A stretch of 64,000 bases of DNA from an uncultured Acidimicrobiales bacterium. Its GTDB lineage: Bacteria; Actinomycetota; Acidimicrobiia; Acidimicrobiales; SZUA-35. Both the position numbers and the translations under genes were made by a program. The notes under the pieces are model-generated. The model saw only the letters and a program-made list of their open reading frames with translations, had not been told where the DNA came from and did not search any database. This document shows positions 33,838 to 42,552 of this stretch, piece by piece. Position 1 is the stretch's first letter. Each line of letters starts with the position of its first letter. The stretch spans positions 74,958 through 138,957 of the forward strand of contig CALAJQ010000009.1 in NCBI GenBank assembly GCA_937922785.1, read 5' to 3'.

Positions 33838-34650
33838 ATGGTGCCTGACAATCCCCCGATCAAGATGATCGCCACTGACATCGACGGCACGATGTTGAAC
33901 AGTGACGGTCTTCTAGCTGATGAAGTTCGAGACTCGCTTCACCGGGCCCAAGACGCAGGAATCATGGTGGTCCCCACGACGGGCCGGCCGAAAATGATCT
34001 CGAACGACGTCATCGACTCTTCTCAGCTTCACAACTACTGGATATTCGCCAACGGCGCCTTGACGTGGCACTTTGGCCGCGCCGAGGCCGTTCGCAGTCA
34101 CTGGATGGATGTTGAGTTCTCCCAACAACTGATTCGAACTTTGACAGACGGTCTGCCCAACGTCGGGCTGGCCGTGGAGTTCGCAGATTCTGTGGCCTAC
34201 CAACAGGGTTTTGAGCTGATCGTTCCAACAACACCAGGCGTGGCACCAATTACCGATATGGCCGCAGCCGTATCAGAACCTGTTCAGAAGATCCTGGTGT
34301 TTGATTCTTCGCTGCACATTGACGAACTGTTTGACCGGGTGGGTGAGCTTGTTGGCGATGACGCCGTGCCTTCACACTCGGGGTTGCCCTTCATTGAACT
34401 CTCTGGAGATTCGGTCACTAAAGGTCTCGCAGTGGCTGATCTTGCTAGTGACTACGGCATTACTCAGGCCGAAGTTGCGACCTTTGGTGACAACCACAAT
34501 GACGTCTCAATGCTGGAGTGGTCGGGTCGGAGCTATGCGATGGGCAACGGATCTGACAGTGCCAAAGCAGCAGCCAAAGTGGTAATCGATACGAACGACA
34601 ATCACGGTTTGGCCCAACAGGTTGATGCCCTTGTGGCCGAGTGGAGGTGA
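33838..34650 (+). CDS. HAD hydrolase, Cof type
   Basis: 270-aa HAD phosphatase of subclass IIB. MIATDIDGTMLNSDG is motif I (DxDxT), VVPTTGRP motif II, TKGLAVADLASDYG contains the motif III lysine, and ATFGDNHNDVSMLEWSG motif IV. The central insert is the Cof-type cap that selects sugar phosphates or phospholipid-like substrates. The start is set at ATG 33838 just after ggaaagg; GTG 33817 or GTG 33841 are alternatives. Substrate unknown. Confidence 0.85.
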   Translation: MVPDNPPIKMIATDIDGTMLNSDGLLADEVRDSLHRAQDAGIMVVPTTGRPKMISNDVIDSSQLHNYWIFANGALTWHFGRAEAVRSHWMDVEFSQQLIRTLTDGLPNVGLAVEFADSVAYQQGFELIVPTTPGVAPITDMAAAVSEPVQKILVFDSSLHIDELFDRVGELVGDDAVPSHSGLPFIELSGDSVTKGLAVADLASDYGITQAEVATFGDNHNDVSMLEWSGRSYAMGNGSDSAKAAAKVVIDTNDNHGLAQQVDALVAEWR

Positions 34651-34671
34651 CCGACGGTCAGGTCAATCGAT

Positions 34672-35415
34672 CTAGCTGACCAGTGAGTCGGCAATAGCTC
34701 GAATGCCCGCCACCGAGTTGAACAGGCCCGTGTGGGAGGTGTTTACCTCGACACATCTTGCGGCTGGTTCAACTGACAAACGCCAGTCAACAATTCCGTC
34801 AGTAGTCGAGTACACGCTTATCAGCTCGATGTTTGACGGGAACGGCACGTAACGCAGATCGTCGATTTCTTGTTCTCGGACTTGGTCCACGTATCCAAAC
34901 GCGCCGGCCCTCCAGGCCTTGTCAAGAGCTTCCGCGGGCAGCTTTACGATGAAGAAGCTTGGATACTTGATCGTTAGAGGTGTGCCAACGGCAATCAGTC
35001 TGTCAATCCGTTCGGGTTGGCGTACCGAAACAACCCGGCCGAATTGCCCTCCTCGAGAATGCCCGATGATTATCGCTTTACGGTCACTGGAGGCCCCTAA
35101 AGCGTCGAGTCCAGCCTCAGCAGCATCAACAGCTTCATAGGAGGGTCCCATGTTGCGGCCCACGTCGGCAATATGGACGTCCCAGCCCGCTACACCGAGC
35201 ACATGCGCTAACGGATCGGCGGTGGCTCTGCCACTGAAGAAACCAGGAATGATCAGGATCGGGCGGCCGTGTCCGAGGGGCACTGAATCGCCGTGCCAGA
35301 TCGGGTCCTTCTTTAATTGGCGAAGTTCGAGCGGGCGACGAGCCTCACGCCAGACGGGTCTCTTGACCCACGCATCGAACCCTGAAGGCGGCGTAGGCAT
35401 TCCCGATCGACTCAC
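34672..35415 (-). CDS. alpha/beta-hydrolase fold protein
   Basis: 247-aa hydrolase. PILIIPGFFSGRAT begins the fold with the oxyanion loop, IIGHSRGGQ is the nucleophile elbow with Ser, TTDGIVDW carries the likely Asp, and NTSHTGLF the catalytic His. No signal peptide, so cytoplasmic. Similar proteins are annotated as lipases or esterases without substrate. It converges with the HAD gene (21 bp between the ends) and diverges from thymidine kinase across 38 bp. Confidence 0.8.
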   Translation of the reverse strand: MSRSGMPTPPSGFDAWVKRPVWREARRPLELRQLKKDPIWHGDSVPLGHGRPILIIPGFFSGRATADPLAHVLGVAGWDVHIADVGRNMGPSYEAVDAAEAGLDALGASSDRKAIIIGHSRGGQFGRVVSVRQPERIDRLIAVGTPLTIKYPSFFIVKLPAEALDKAWRAGAFGYVDQVREQEIDDLRYVPFPSNIELISVYSTTDGIVDWRLSVEPAARCVEVNTSHTGLFNSVAGIRAIADSLVS

Positions 35416-35453
35416 AGCCCAAAATCTAGCCGAATAGCTGGTAGAACGGGACC

Positions 35454-36074
35454 GTGGCGAAGCTCAGATTCTTTTTTGGGACGATGGGGTCCGGTAAGTC
35501 AACCCAGGCCCTTCAAGTTCATCACAACCTGACTGCTCGCGGCCTCAGCTGCATTCTGTTTACCCAACTTGATCGCCAGGAAGGCACAGTTTCGTCTCGG
35601 CTTGGCGTCTCCGCACCCGCCCGCCACCTTGGTCCTGGCACTGACGTGTTTCGCATCCTGGCAATGGAGCACACGACCCCCGTGGGAGTTGATGCTGTTA
35701 TCTGCGACGAGGCGCAGTTCTACAGCGACGCCCAAGTTGATCAGCTGGCACGAGTGGTGGATGAACTGGGCATCGAGGTGTACGCCTACGGATTGCTCAC
35801 TAGCTTTCAGGGCGAGCTTTTTCCTGGTTCGAAGCGCCTTTTAGAACTGGCCGACATCAGGGTCGAGCTTCAGGTCGAGGCGCGCTGCTGGTGTGGCGAG
35901 CGGGCAACCCAGAACGCTCGCATGGTTGATGGCCGACAGGTCTATGACGGAGAGCTCAAAGTGGTGGGCGATACCGATACTGGACACCAAGCAGTTGTTA
36001 CCTATGACTTGCTTTGTCGTAGGCACTGGATGGCAGGTAAGGCAAACTCCCAGCAGGACGCCCTTTTTGACTAG
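35454..36074 (+). CDS. tdk: thymidine kinase
   Basis: 206-aa type II thymidine kinase of the salvage path, phosphorylating thymidine with ATP. P-loop FGTMGSGKST at 8-17, catalytic CDEAQFY near 84-90, lasso-domain GLLTSFQGELFPGSKRLLELAD, and the C-terminal structural zinc site formed by CWCGE and CRRHW. Length normal. GTG start at 35454. Confidence 0.95.
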   Translation: MAKLRFFFGTMGSGKSTQALQVHHNLTARGLSCILFTQLDRQEGTVSSRLGVSAPARHLGPGTDVFRILAMEHTTPVGVDAVICDEAQFYSDAQVDQLARVVDELGIEVYAYGLLTSFQGELFPGSKRLLELADIRVELQVEARCWCGERATQNARMVDGRQVYDGELKVVGDTDTGHQAVVTYDLLCRRHWMAGKANSQQDALFD

Positions 36075-36123
36075 TGTGGCGAATGTCGGTTGGTGAGTTT
36101 GTCATGAATGGAGATGGATAGAA

Positions 36124-36423
36124 GTGATTGTAGTAGCACTATTGATTGGGCTAGCAGTCGGGTGGTACGTCGGCTGGCGACTAGCGACGCGGTCTTCACA
36201 GAAACTGATCTCGGCCCAGGACGCACAGAATGCGGTGCTGCTTCGAGAGCGTCGCGAGTCTCGCGCCGAGGCTGACCGTCTAAAGAACGAACAAGAACGG
36301 CAACTGCGGATGTTGGAGAGAGCCGAAAAGGCAATCGCCAACGCAAAAGCCAAGCGAGACAGTCAAGCTCAGCTGATTATTGATCTGACAGAGGGCGCTA
36401 GCTCCGAGGCGACTGCTGCCTAA
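36124..36423 (+). CDS. single-span coiled-coil protein, hypothetical
   Basis: 99-aa protein with an N-terminal span (2-17, VVALLIGLAVGWYVGW) and a long charged helix (about 28-85) rich in Arg, Glu, Ala and Gln with coiled-coil character. GTG start at 36124. It sits between tdk and a CoA transferase, 3 bp before the latter. No family recognised; the architecture resembles small DUF-type envelope or division-linked coiled-coil proteins, but no function can be given. Confidence 0.55.
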   Translation: MIVVALLIGLAVGWYVGWRLATRSSQKLISAQDAQNAVLLRERRESRAEADRLKNEQERQLRMLERAEKAIANAKAKRDSQAQLIIDLTEGASSEATAA

Positions 36424-36426
36424 GAG

Positions 36427-37776
36427 ATGCCATTTACCAGAGCGGCGTCAACCGCCGGGCTAGCGGTAGCGAGCACGACACGAGACGTCAGATTGGAGGG
36501 CCAGGACCCAGTTCTAGCTTCGCGGTTTGAGTTGGGACTCATCGCTGCGACTGCGCTCCTCGAGTTAGGAGACGCCGCCGCCGATCTGGCTGACGCTGGT
36601 GGCGGCGCAACTGGGACTGTTCAAACATCGGTTCTTCAGGGTGCCCATCGACTTATCTCGTTTGGCCTTCAGAAGCTAAACGGTCAGGCGGTTCCTCGAA
36701 CCAATCAAGGCAACCCGTTTGTCCGGGCCTATCAGTGTGCTGATGACCGTTGGATTTACCTGCACGGCGGGTTTGATCACCTGACTGTCGGGCTGGCCAC
36801 ATTGTTGGATGTCAGCGCCGAAGCCGGCCTGGCCGAAGTTGGCCAAGCTGTGAAGGCCTGGAAATCATCAGATCTTGAGGCAGCGATTGCTCGTGAGCGA
36901 CTCTGCGGAGCTCTAATCCGGACGCCGGGCGAATGGCGAGCGCACCCTCAGGGCCAGGCTCTAGCAGAGCTGCCACTTGTGCGACGCACTCAACTAGCCG
37001 GTGACCGAATCGCTTGGGAGCCACATCCTGTGCAACCGCTGGCTGGGTTGCGAGTGTTAGATCTAACCCGCGTCTTGGCTGGTCCAACCTGTGGCAAATA
37101 TCTGGCGGCTCTAGGTGCTGACGTGTTACACGTCAGAGGCTCTGAGCTGCCGTCTGTACCTTCGTTTGTTCTTGATACCGGTCTTGGTAAGAGGCAGGCC
37201 TGGTGTGATTTCAACGACCCAAGCGAACTGGCACAGCTGACCGAGCTGGCAATGCGGTCCCACGTAATCGTTACCGGATATCGGCCGGGTGTTGTGGACC
37301 GGTTTGGTTTGGGGTCGGGGCAGCTTCGAGCAAACGGTTGGAACGGTGTGTACGGGTCGATCTCTTGTTATGGCCCTGAGGGCCCTTGGGCGAACCGGGC
37401 AGGATGGGAACAGTTGGCCCAAGCCGCTACAGGGATGCAATCAATCGAAGGCGGAATCTCCGCCCCTGCCGTGACGCCCGCGGCGGCCACCGACTACACA
37501 ACCGGCCTGGCCATGGCGGGAGCGGTGTGTCGTGCTTTGGCAACGCCAAACCCAACTGATCTTCATGGATCACTTTGTCAGACCGCTAGCTGGATTCTGC
37601 GCCAAGGCGCCATCTGTGATCCGCAGGCAGCAAGCGGCGGCGATCCGTCGATGGCGGAGGTTCAAGCAGAATTCGGAACGTTAACTCACCTAGATCCAGG
37701 GTTCACTGTAGAGGGTCTTCAAATTGGCTGGAGCAGGCCACCGCGCCCGCTGGGCTCAGGCCAGATGCGCTGGTAG
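36427..37776 (+). CDS. family III CoA transferase (CaiB/BaiF), fused halves
   Basis: 449-aa protein. Residues about 195-400 contain LAGLRVLDLTRVLAGPTCGKYLAALGADVLHV and GWNGVYGSISCYGPEGPWANRAGWEQLAQAATGMQ, the N-terminal half of CaiB-type CoA transferases. The part before it (about 75-190: GNPFVRAYQCADDRWIYLHGG and HPQGQALAELPLV) looks like the usual C-terminal half. So the normal domain order is swapped, or two partial units are fused. The catalytic Asp region is not clearly identifiable. Members move CoA between carboxylic acids; substrate unknown. Ends overlapping ung by 21 bp on the opposite strand. Confidence 0.75.
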   Translation: MPFTRAASTAGLAVASTTRDVRLEGQDPVLASRFELGLIAATALLELGDAAADLADAGGGATGTVQTSVLQGAHRLISFGLQKLNGQAVPRTNQGNPFVRAYQCADDRWIYLHGGFDHLTVGLATLLDVSAEAGLAEVGQAVKAWKSSDLEAAIARERLCGALIRTPGEWRAHPQGQALAELPLVRRTQLAGDRIAWEPHPVQPLAGLRVLDLTRVLAGPTCGKYLAALGADVLHVRGSELPSVPSFVLDTGLGKRQAWCDFNDPSELAQLTELAMRSHVIVTGYRPGVVDRFGLGSGQLRANGWNGVYGSISCYGPEGPWANRAGWEQLAQAATGMQSIEGGISAPAVTPAAATDYTTGLAMAGAVCRALATPNPTDLHGSLCQTASWILRQGAICDPQAASGGDPSMAEVQAEFGTLTHLDPGFTVEGLQIGWSRPPRPLGSGQMRW

Positions 37777-38430
37777 CTGCCAATCAATCGGATCAAGACC
37801 GCTTTCGGTTAATAGTTGGTTGGTTTTTGAGAACGGCTTTGAGCCAAAGAATCCACGGTGGGCCGACAGTGGCGAGGGATGCACCGACGCCACAACGTGG
37901 TGTCTGTTGGTGTCAATAAACGAGCGCTTCTTGCCTGCGGCGGACCCCCAAAGGATGAACACGACCGGTTCGCTCTTGGTGTTCACCGCCTTAATCACCT
38001 CATCGGTGAAGGTCTCCCAACCCTGGCGTTGATGAGACCCAGCTTGGCCGGCACGGACTGTGAGCGTGGTGTTCAACAACAATACTCCCTGACTAGCCCA
38101 GTGAATTAGGGAGCCGTGCTTGGCGGGCGGTATACCAAGGTCAGATTCAAGTTCTTTGAAGATGTTCTTCAGAGAAGGTGGAGGGGGAGTTGGCGGTTTC
38201 ACCGAGAAGCACAGGCCGTGGGCCTGCCCGGGTCCGTGGTACGGGTCTTGCCCAAGTAGCAGAACCTTTACGTCTCGATACGGCGTGAGATGCAGTGCCG
38301 CAAACTCATCTTCGGCGGCAGGGAATACTTGGTATTGAGAGCGTTCGGCCGCAACAAACTGGCGTAGCTGGGGCCAGTACGGCTTTGAAAACTCTGAACG
38401 AAGAATCGGATTCCAGTCGGTGTCTGCCAC
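37756..38430 (-). CDS. ung: uracil-DNA glycosylase, family 1
   Basis: 224-aa DNA repair enzyme removing uracil from DNA. VLLLGQDPYHGPGQAHGLCFSV holds the water-activating Asp and QDPYH loop; LLLNTTLTVRAGQAGSH follows; VASVHPSPLSAHRGFFGSKPFS is the second catalytic loop with the His. Length is standard. Converges with the CoA transferase gene (21-bp overlap) and diverges from the NagZ-type gene. Confidence 0.96.
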   Translation of the reverse strand: MADTDWNPILRSEFSKPYWPQLRQFVAAERSQYQVFPAAEDEFAALHLTPYRDVKVLLLGQDPYHGPGQAHGLCFSVKPPTPPPPSLKNIFKELESDLGIPPAKHGSLIHWASQGVLLLNTTLTVRAGQAGSHQRQGWETFTDEVIKAVNTKSEPVVFILWGSAAGKKRSFIDTNRHHVVASVHPSPLSAHRGFFGSKPFSKTNQLLTESGLDPIDWQLPAHLA

Positions 38431-38526
38431 AACAACGCGACCTTATCGCTCTAGCCTTCACAGATCCGCTTTCTAAACTCACACTCACACTCGGTCTCTG
38501 TATCGGCGCTTGTTATTGGTTTTCTG

Positions 38527-39723
38527 ATGCTCTTGCTTGGGGCCTGCACCGATGGCCAGGCCGCGTCAACTTCGGTTGCACCAACTGAGCAGCTCACAAC
38601 CACGGTGGCTCCGACAACTTCAGAATCAACAACAACGACCGAGCCCACAACAACAACGACGGCCGACCCAATCTTGGTTCAACTGGATGAGTTGTCGGAT
38701 CAGGAGAAGATCGGGCAGTTGTTGATGCCAGTAGTTGCCGGAACTTCGGCATTGGGAGTAACTACCGAACAAGGCCAATTCAACGTGGCATTGGCCGGGT
38801 TTGAGACTCCGGTTGAAATCGTTGAGGCCTTCCACCTTGGCGGCATCATGTTTCTTGGTCCCAATGTAGAGAGCCCGGAACAAGTCCGGCTGTTCGCCGA
38901 GCAGCTAAACGAATCGGTGCACGCCCGTGGAGGGATTCCGTTGCTGATCTCTGCAGATCAGGAAGGCGGCCGAGTGCGCCGGATTCGGGGTGAGGGGGTA
39001 ACCGTGGTGGACTCGGCCCGATCCTTTTCCGGTGACGTTGAGGCCATACAGCAGGCGGGTCGTATCACTGCCGAAGAGCTTGGGGCTTTGGGGATCAACA
39101 TGATCCTGGCTCCGGTGGCTGATGTCGTCAGCGGAAACGCCGGAGTAATCGGTGACCGATCTTACTCAGATGACCCACTCGTGGTGGCCCAGGCAGCAGC
39201 GGCATCCTCGGTTGGAATTCAAAGTGGCGGCGGCCTTTCAGTGGTTAAGCACTGGCCTGGTCACGGCGACACTTCGGTGGACTCTCACAAGTCGCTGCCG
39301 GAGATCTTGGCCAGCCCTGAGCTTTGGCGAGAGCGAGACGCAAGTCCATTTGCAGCAGTTTTTGAATCCGGCGTCGACGCTGTGATGGTTGGTCACTTGG
39401 CGTTTCCTCAGCTGGACCCATCAGGTCGCCCAGCCACAGTGTCACCGGTGCTTGTTAACGATCTGCTCAGAGAGTCCTACGGTTTCGAAGGCGTGGTGAT
39501 GACAGATGCGATGGACATGGGGGCCGTCTCAGATTACGAGCGCGGTGAACTTGCCGTCTTAGCGATTGAGGCTGGCATCGACATTTTGCTGGTGCCGCCT
39601 GATCTGATCGCAGCCCATGATGCGCTGACAGCAGCGGTAGAGAGCGGCAGGATCTCAGCCGAGCGACTCGATGCATCGGTTGAACGGATCTTGCGAGCGA
39701 AAGCGGCTCTGAACGAACGCTAG
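38527..39723 (+). CDS. beta-N-acetylhexosaminidase-like lipoprotein, GH3
   Basis: 398 residues from ATG 38527. Lipobox LLGAC at once, a Thr/Ser-rich linker (about 15-45), then a GH3 domain: ISADQEGGRVRRI, KHWPGHGDTSVDSHKSLPEI (the NagZ His/Asp loop) and GVVMTDAMDMGAV with the nucleophile Asp. Such enzymes trim N-acetylglucosamine from peptidoglycan fragments. The ATG leaves only six residues before the Cys; the same frame is open upstream to 38455 and encodes a proper hydrophobic core (SALVIGFLMLLLGAC), but contains no ATG, GTG or TTG. The true start may be a rare codon such as ATC 38464 or ATT 38515. Confidence 0.85.
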   Translation: MLLLGACTDGQAASTSVAPTEQLTTTVAPTTSESTTTTEPTTTTTADPILVQLDELSDQEKIGQLLMPVVAGTSALGVTTEQGQFNVALAGFETPVEIVEAFHLGGIMFLGPNVESPEQVRLFAEQLNESVHARGGIPLLISADQEGGRVRRIRGEGVTVVDSARSFSGDVEAIQQAGRITAEELGALGINMILAPVADVVSGNAGVIGDRSYSDDPLVVAQAAAASSVGIQSGGGLSVVKHWPGHGDTSVDSHKSLPEILASPELWRERDASPFAAVFESGVDAVMVGHLAFPQLDPSGRPATVSPVLVNDLLRESYGFEGVVMTDAMDMGAVSDYERGELAVLAIEAGIDILLVPPDLIAAHDALTAAVESGRISAERLDASVERILRAKAALNER

Positions 39724-39736
39724 GCATGGTGCCCAG

Positions 39737-40468
39737 CTAGGCGTTTTCATACACCGGCGCCGCAGTCACCACGTAGTTTGACTCGTACCGACCGAGGTTG
39801 CGATTGAACTCTCCACCGCAGGTGATCAGATGAAGAGCTGGGGCACCGCTTTGCCTGAACAGCTCGGCCGAGGGCAGCGTGTCACGGCTGAAGTCCGTTC
39901 CGCGTATGGTCCTGTAGTTCGCGACCGAGCCATCAGAGAGGTGCACTTCGATTGCGGACCCGCCCTCAAGTTCGGTCAGGTCCCAAAAGACGCCTTCGGC
40001 TCCACCCAGGTCGACATGGCCAGCAAGTACCGTCGCCCCGGCTTCGCCCGGTGTTGAACCGAACTTGTACCACCCGGCTTCTGTACGACCTGGTACGGCA
40101 ACGGTAGATTCGCCTGCGTTGGTGCTGTCGGCGCCCGAGGTGTCTGGCTCGAGGCCCACTGCCTCGATCTTGGCGTCAACACCAATTGATGCAATGACAA
40201 GCCTGACCGGATATGGCGCGTGGACCGTTTCGAGCGGATCTGATGGCCGAACGTCGACGTCGCGGGCTGAGGACACAACACTGGCTTGCACCCGAGTGGA
40301 TGGCTCGAGCTGCTCGAGGTCTTCACGCAGTGCATAGCCGCTCTCGCCTTGGCTGTTCGACCAGAGAAGCTGAGGCGCTATCAGCGCAGACATCCCGATG
40401 GTGCCGATGCAAAGGCCACCCACAAGCGCAGCCAAGTAGATGGCTAAGGAGTTCTTCGTCTCTGCCAC
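39737..40468 (-). CDS. class F sortase
   Basis: 243-aa membrane-anchored transpeptidase. One N-terminal span (about 8-32) and a linker precede the sortase barrel: VRLVIASIGVDAKIEAVGL, TVLAGHVDLG with the catalytic His, LHLITCGGEF with the catalytic Cys, and GRYESNYVVTA with the Arg. Length and the short N-terminal anchor fit actinobacterial class F, which attach LPxTG-like proteins to the wall. Its start lies inside the 3' end of the upstream 666-aa surface protein gene (25-bp overlap), so it is translationally coupled to its probable substrate. Confidence 0.92.
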   Translation of the reverse strand: MAETKNSLAIYLAALVGGLCIGTIGMSALIAPQLLWSNSQGESGYALREDLEQLEPSTRVQASVVSSARDVDVRPSDPLETVHAPYPVRLVIASIGVDAKIEAVGLEPDTSGADSTNAGESTVAVPGRTEAGWYKFGSTPGEAGATVLAGHVDLGGAEGVFWDLTELEGGSAIEVHLSDGSVANYRTIRGTDFSRDTLPSAELFRQSGAPALHLITCGGEFNRNLGRYESNYVVTAAPVYENA

Positions 40469-42444
40469 GTTGCTCCAGCTACGCCGCTAAGGGTGATTAG
40501 CCCAACAAGTATCAAGGCGATCCCTAACGTGGAGATAGCCGACACATCCTTTAAGCCGCTATCGCCAGTTGGTACTTCGCCCGGAGCAGTGTCTAGCCCA
40601 TCGAATCTCTGCACGATCGCAACTACCTCGCCATCAGAGCCCGTTGCTGCAGAAACAGTTGTAGAGCTTCCTTCTGAGGCGTCGACGCTGGCAGCAAGAA
40701 CTTCGTTGCCGTCAGCATCTAGCAGCACCACGTCGTGCTGGCCCGCGCTTAGCTCAACCTCGATATCTTCACCGTTGCTAATAGGGGATCCCGCAGGCTC
40801 TCCGTCGATCAATACTTGAACGGGACCGGCCGCTGCGATGTGGCGCAGGCTGAGTCTTGATTTTCCGGCGGGAACCGGGAGTCGATTGTCTGCGAAAGCG
40901 CTGATAGTCGGCTGGCCGTCGGCATCCAAGTGGGCCGACACTGAAGTGGCCTGGTCAGCAGTGAGATCAAGGTCAGATGTCAGCGCTGGCTCATCGTCTC
41001 GGTCTTCGGCATTGGCTGGAGGATCGTCCACCGCGGCAAAGACTTGAACTTCTTGATTGCCCGCCATTAGTTCCACCGGACCGGCGATGGTTTCAGGGGC
41101 GAAACCGCCAACCAATAGTTGGCCGTTTGAATAGACATCGAAACTGGCATCAGGAATGCCGTGCACAAGTTCCACCGGAGACTCTCCAACATCAATTGCA
41201 GGTGCTTCGGTTGTTGTTGGAGCCTCTGTCGTGGCAGGTGCTTCGGTTGTTGTAGGTGCTTCGGTTGTTGTTGGAGCCTCTGTCGTGGCAGGTGCTTCGG
41301 TTGTTGTTGGAGCCTCTGTCGTGGCAGGTGCTTCGGTTGTTGTAGGTGCTTCGGTTGTTGTTGGAGCCTCTGTCGTGGCAGGTGCTTCGCTAGTTGTGGG
41401 CGCTTCGGTTGTTGCCGAGGCAGAGCTTGTTGTGGTCTGGGCGCCATCGTCATTGTCATCGCCCGAGCCGATTAGAAGTGCGCCGGCAACCACAAGCGCA
41501 CCGACTCCCAGAATCCCAATCAGTGCACCCCAGCCTGCTCTTTTGTCTGACAGCTCTTCCTGGGCTGCGGCTGACCATTTCGGTTCTACCACCGGTTGTG
41601 CGTCGGGCACGATCGCTACGCCCGCAGGATCAGGCGCAGGCTTGGAGTCAGTCAGGTCGATGAAGGTGTCGTCAGAAAAGAGCCCGACCGAAACCGGAAG
41701 TCCGGCTGGCACGCCACTCATGGCAGAGGCCCCGAAATCCGCCAGGTCATAACTGGTCATGGTCGGCCCTGCTGCTGCGGCCAACTCTCGTGAGAACTCT
41801 GCAGCGGTTCGGTGGCGCTGCATGTAATCAGGGTCAGTGGCCTTAGCTACCACCGCTCCTAGGGCTGCTGGGCTGGCGCCCTTGGCCGAGGCTAAGGAGC
41901 GCTCAAGCAGCTTGCCGAGGGAGTAGACGTCGGAGCGAACGCCGGGAGTCTCACCAGCCAAGACTTCAGGTGCTACCCAGTCGGCGAGGTCTTCGTTGGC
42001 CGCGCCACCGCGCCCGAGACCCATGCCGCCGACAGCAACTGTTTCTGAGATGATCGAGACCGACTGGGGCGAGATTCCGCCGTGCCGAAGGCCAAGAAGG
42101 TGGCCCTTGTCTACCGCTTTGGAGGTTGCCGCAACTAGCCCTGCAGCATCTTCCCACTTGAGGTTGCGACTCATCGCTAGGCGCTGGCGCAGTGTTGGGC
42201 TGAAGGTCTGGAGCTGTGCCAGCTGGAGGTGGCCCTGATCAATGTCGGCGCTAAGTGTTGGCACCAAACCGTCGACCTCTGTGGTCTTCAGGAGTCTTTC
42301 GACGTGTCGCTCATCCCAAGTTATGGGAGCCTTTACAACCTCTACTGGGTAGGCCCCAAGAGTAGAAGAGAATCGGTCGTACCCAAACCAATCTTCCATC
42401 GGCTTCTGATCTGAGAATGTGTTGGTGTCGCCGTTGCCCGCCAA
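40444..42444 (-). CDS. pseudokinase - TM - Thr/Pro stalk - DUF4397 - sorting-signal protein
   Basis: 666 aa. Residues 20-225: protein-kinase-like fold with subdomain VIII APE (158-160), DVYSLG (172-177) and an R-rich end, but the catalytic loop is HGGISPQSV (121-129, no Asp) and the DFG site reads GGMGLG (139-144), so a pseudokinase. Span about 304-326. Residues 346-416: TTEAP-type repeats. Residues about 424-610: DUF4397-like beta domains (VELVHGIPDASFDVYSNG). C-terminus: VPTG at 624-627, a span about 636-658, then RRR, the layout of a cell-wall sorting signal. TTG start at 42444 after ggagg, spacing 8. Overlaps the class F sortase gene. Predicted to span the membrane and be wall-linked. Confidence 0.8.
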   Translation of the reverse strand: MAGNGDTNTFSDQKPMEDWFGYDRFSSTLGAYPVEVVKAPITWDERHVERLLKTTEVDGLVPTLSADIDQGHLQLAQLQTFSPTLRQRLAMSRNLKWEDAAGLVAATSKAVDKGHLLGLRHGGISPQSVSIISETVAVGGMGLGRGGAANEDLADWVAPEVLAGETPGVRSDVYSLGKLLERSLASAKGASPAALGAVVAKATDPDYMQRHRTAAEFSRELAAAAGPTMTSYDLADFGASAMSGVPAGLPVSVGLFSDDTFIDLTDSKPAPDPAGVAIVPDAQPVVEPKWSAAAQEELSDKRAGWGALIGILGVGALVVAGALLIGSGDDNDDGAQTTTSSASATTEAPTTSEAPATTEAPTTTEAPTTTEAPATTEAPTTTEAPATTEAPTTTEAPTTTEAPATTEAPTTTEAPAIDVGESPVELVHGIPDASFDVYSNGQLLVGGFAPETIAGPVELMAGNQEVQVFAAVDDPPANAEDRDDEPALTSDLDLTADQATSVSAHLDADGQPTISAFADNRLPVPAGKSRLSLRHIAAAGPVQVLIDGEPAGSPISNGEDIEVELSAGQHDVVLLDADGNEVLAASVDASEGSSTTVSAATGSDGEVVAIVQRFDGLDTAPGEVPTGDSGLKDVSAISTLGIALILVGLITLSGVAGATWQRRRTP
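41197..41409 (-). repeat. 15-bp tandem repeats coding a Thr/Glu/Ala/Pro stalk
   Basis: About fourteen 15-base units encode TTEAP variants (APTTTE/APATTE). Units with gcctctgtcgtggca and ggtgcttcggttgtt alternate in a higher-order pattern, so recent expansion and length variation between strains are likely. Inside the pseudokinase/DUF4397 gene. Confidence 0.9.
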
Positions 42445-42552
42445 GGCTGCTTCCTCCGCAGTCGAGTGTGCAAAACCTATCTAACTTTGAGGCGAATTAC
42501 CCGACAAGCTGTAACACCGACAAGCTGGAACGCAACTATCTCCTAACGCACA

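Noticed and set aside
41197-41409. CRISPR-like array
   Set aside because: Repeats are contiguous 15-bp coding units without spacers.
41156-41752. Val/Gly/Ala repeat protein on the + strand
   Set aside because: It is the antisense reading of the TTEAP stalk repeats; tandem repeats without stops give long frames on both strands.
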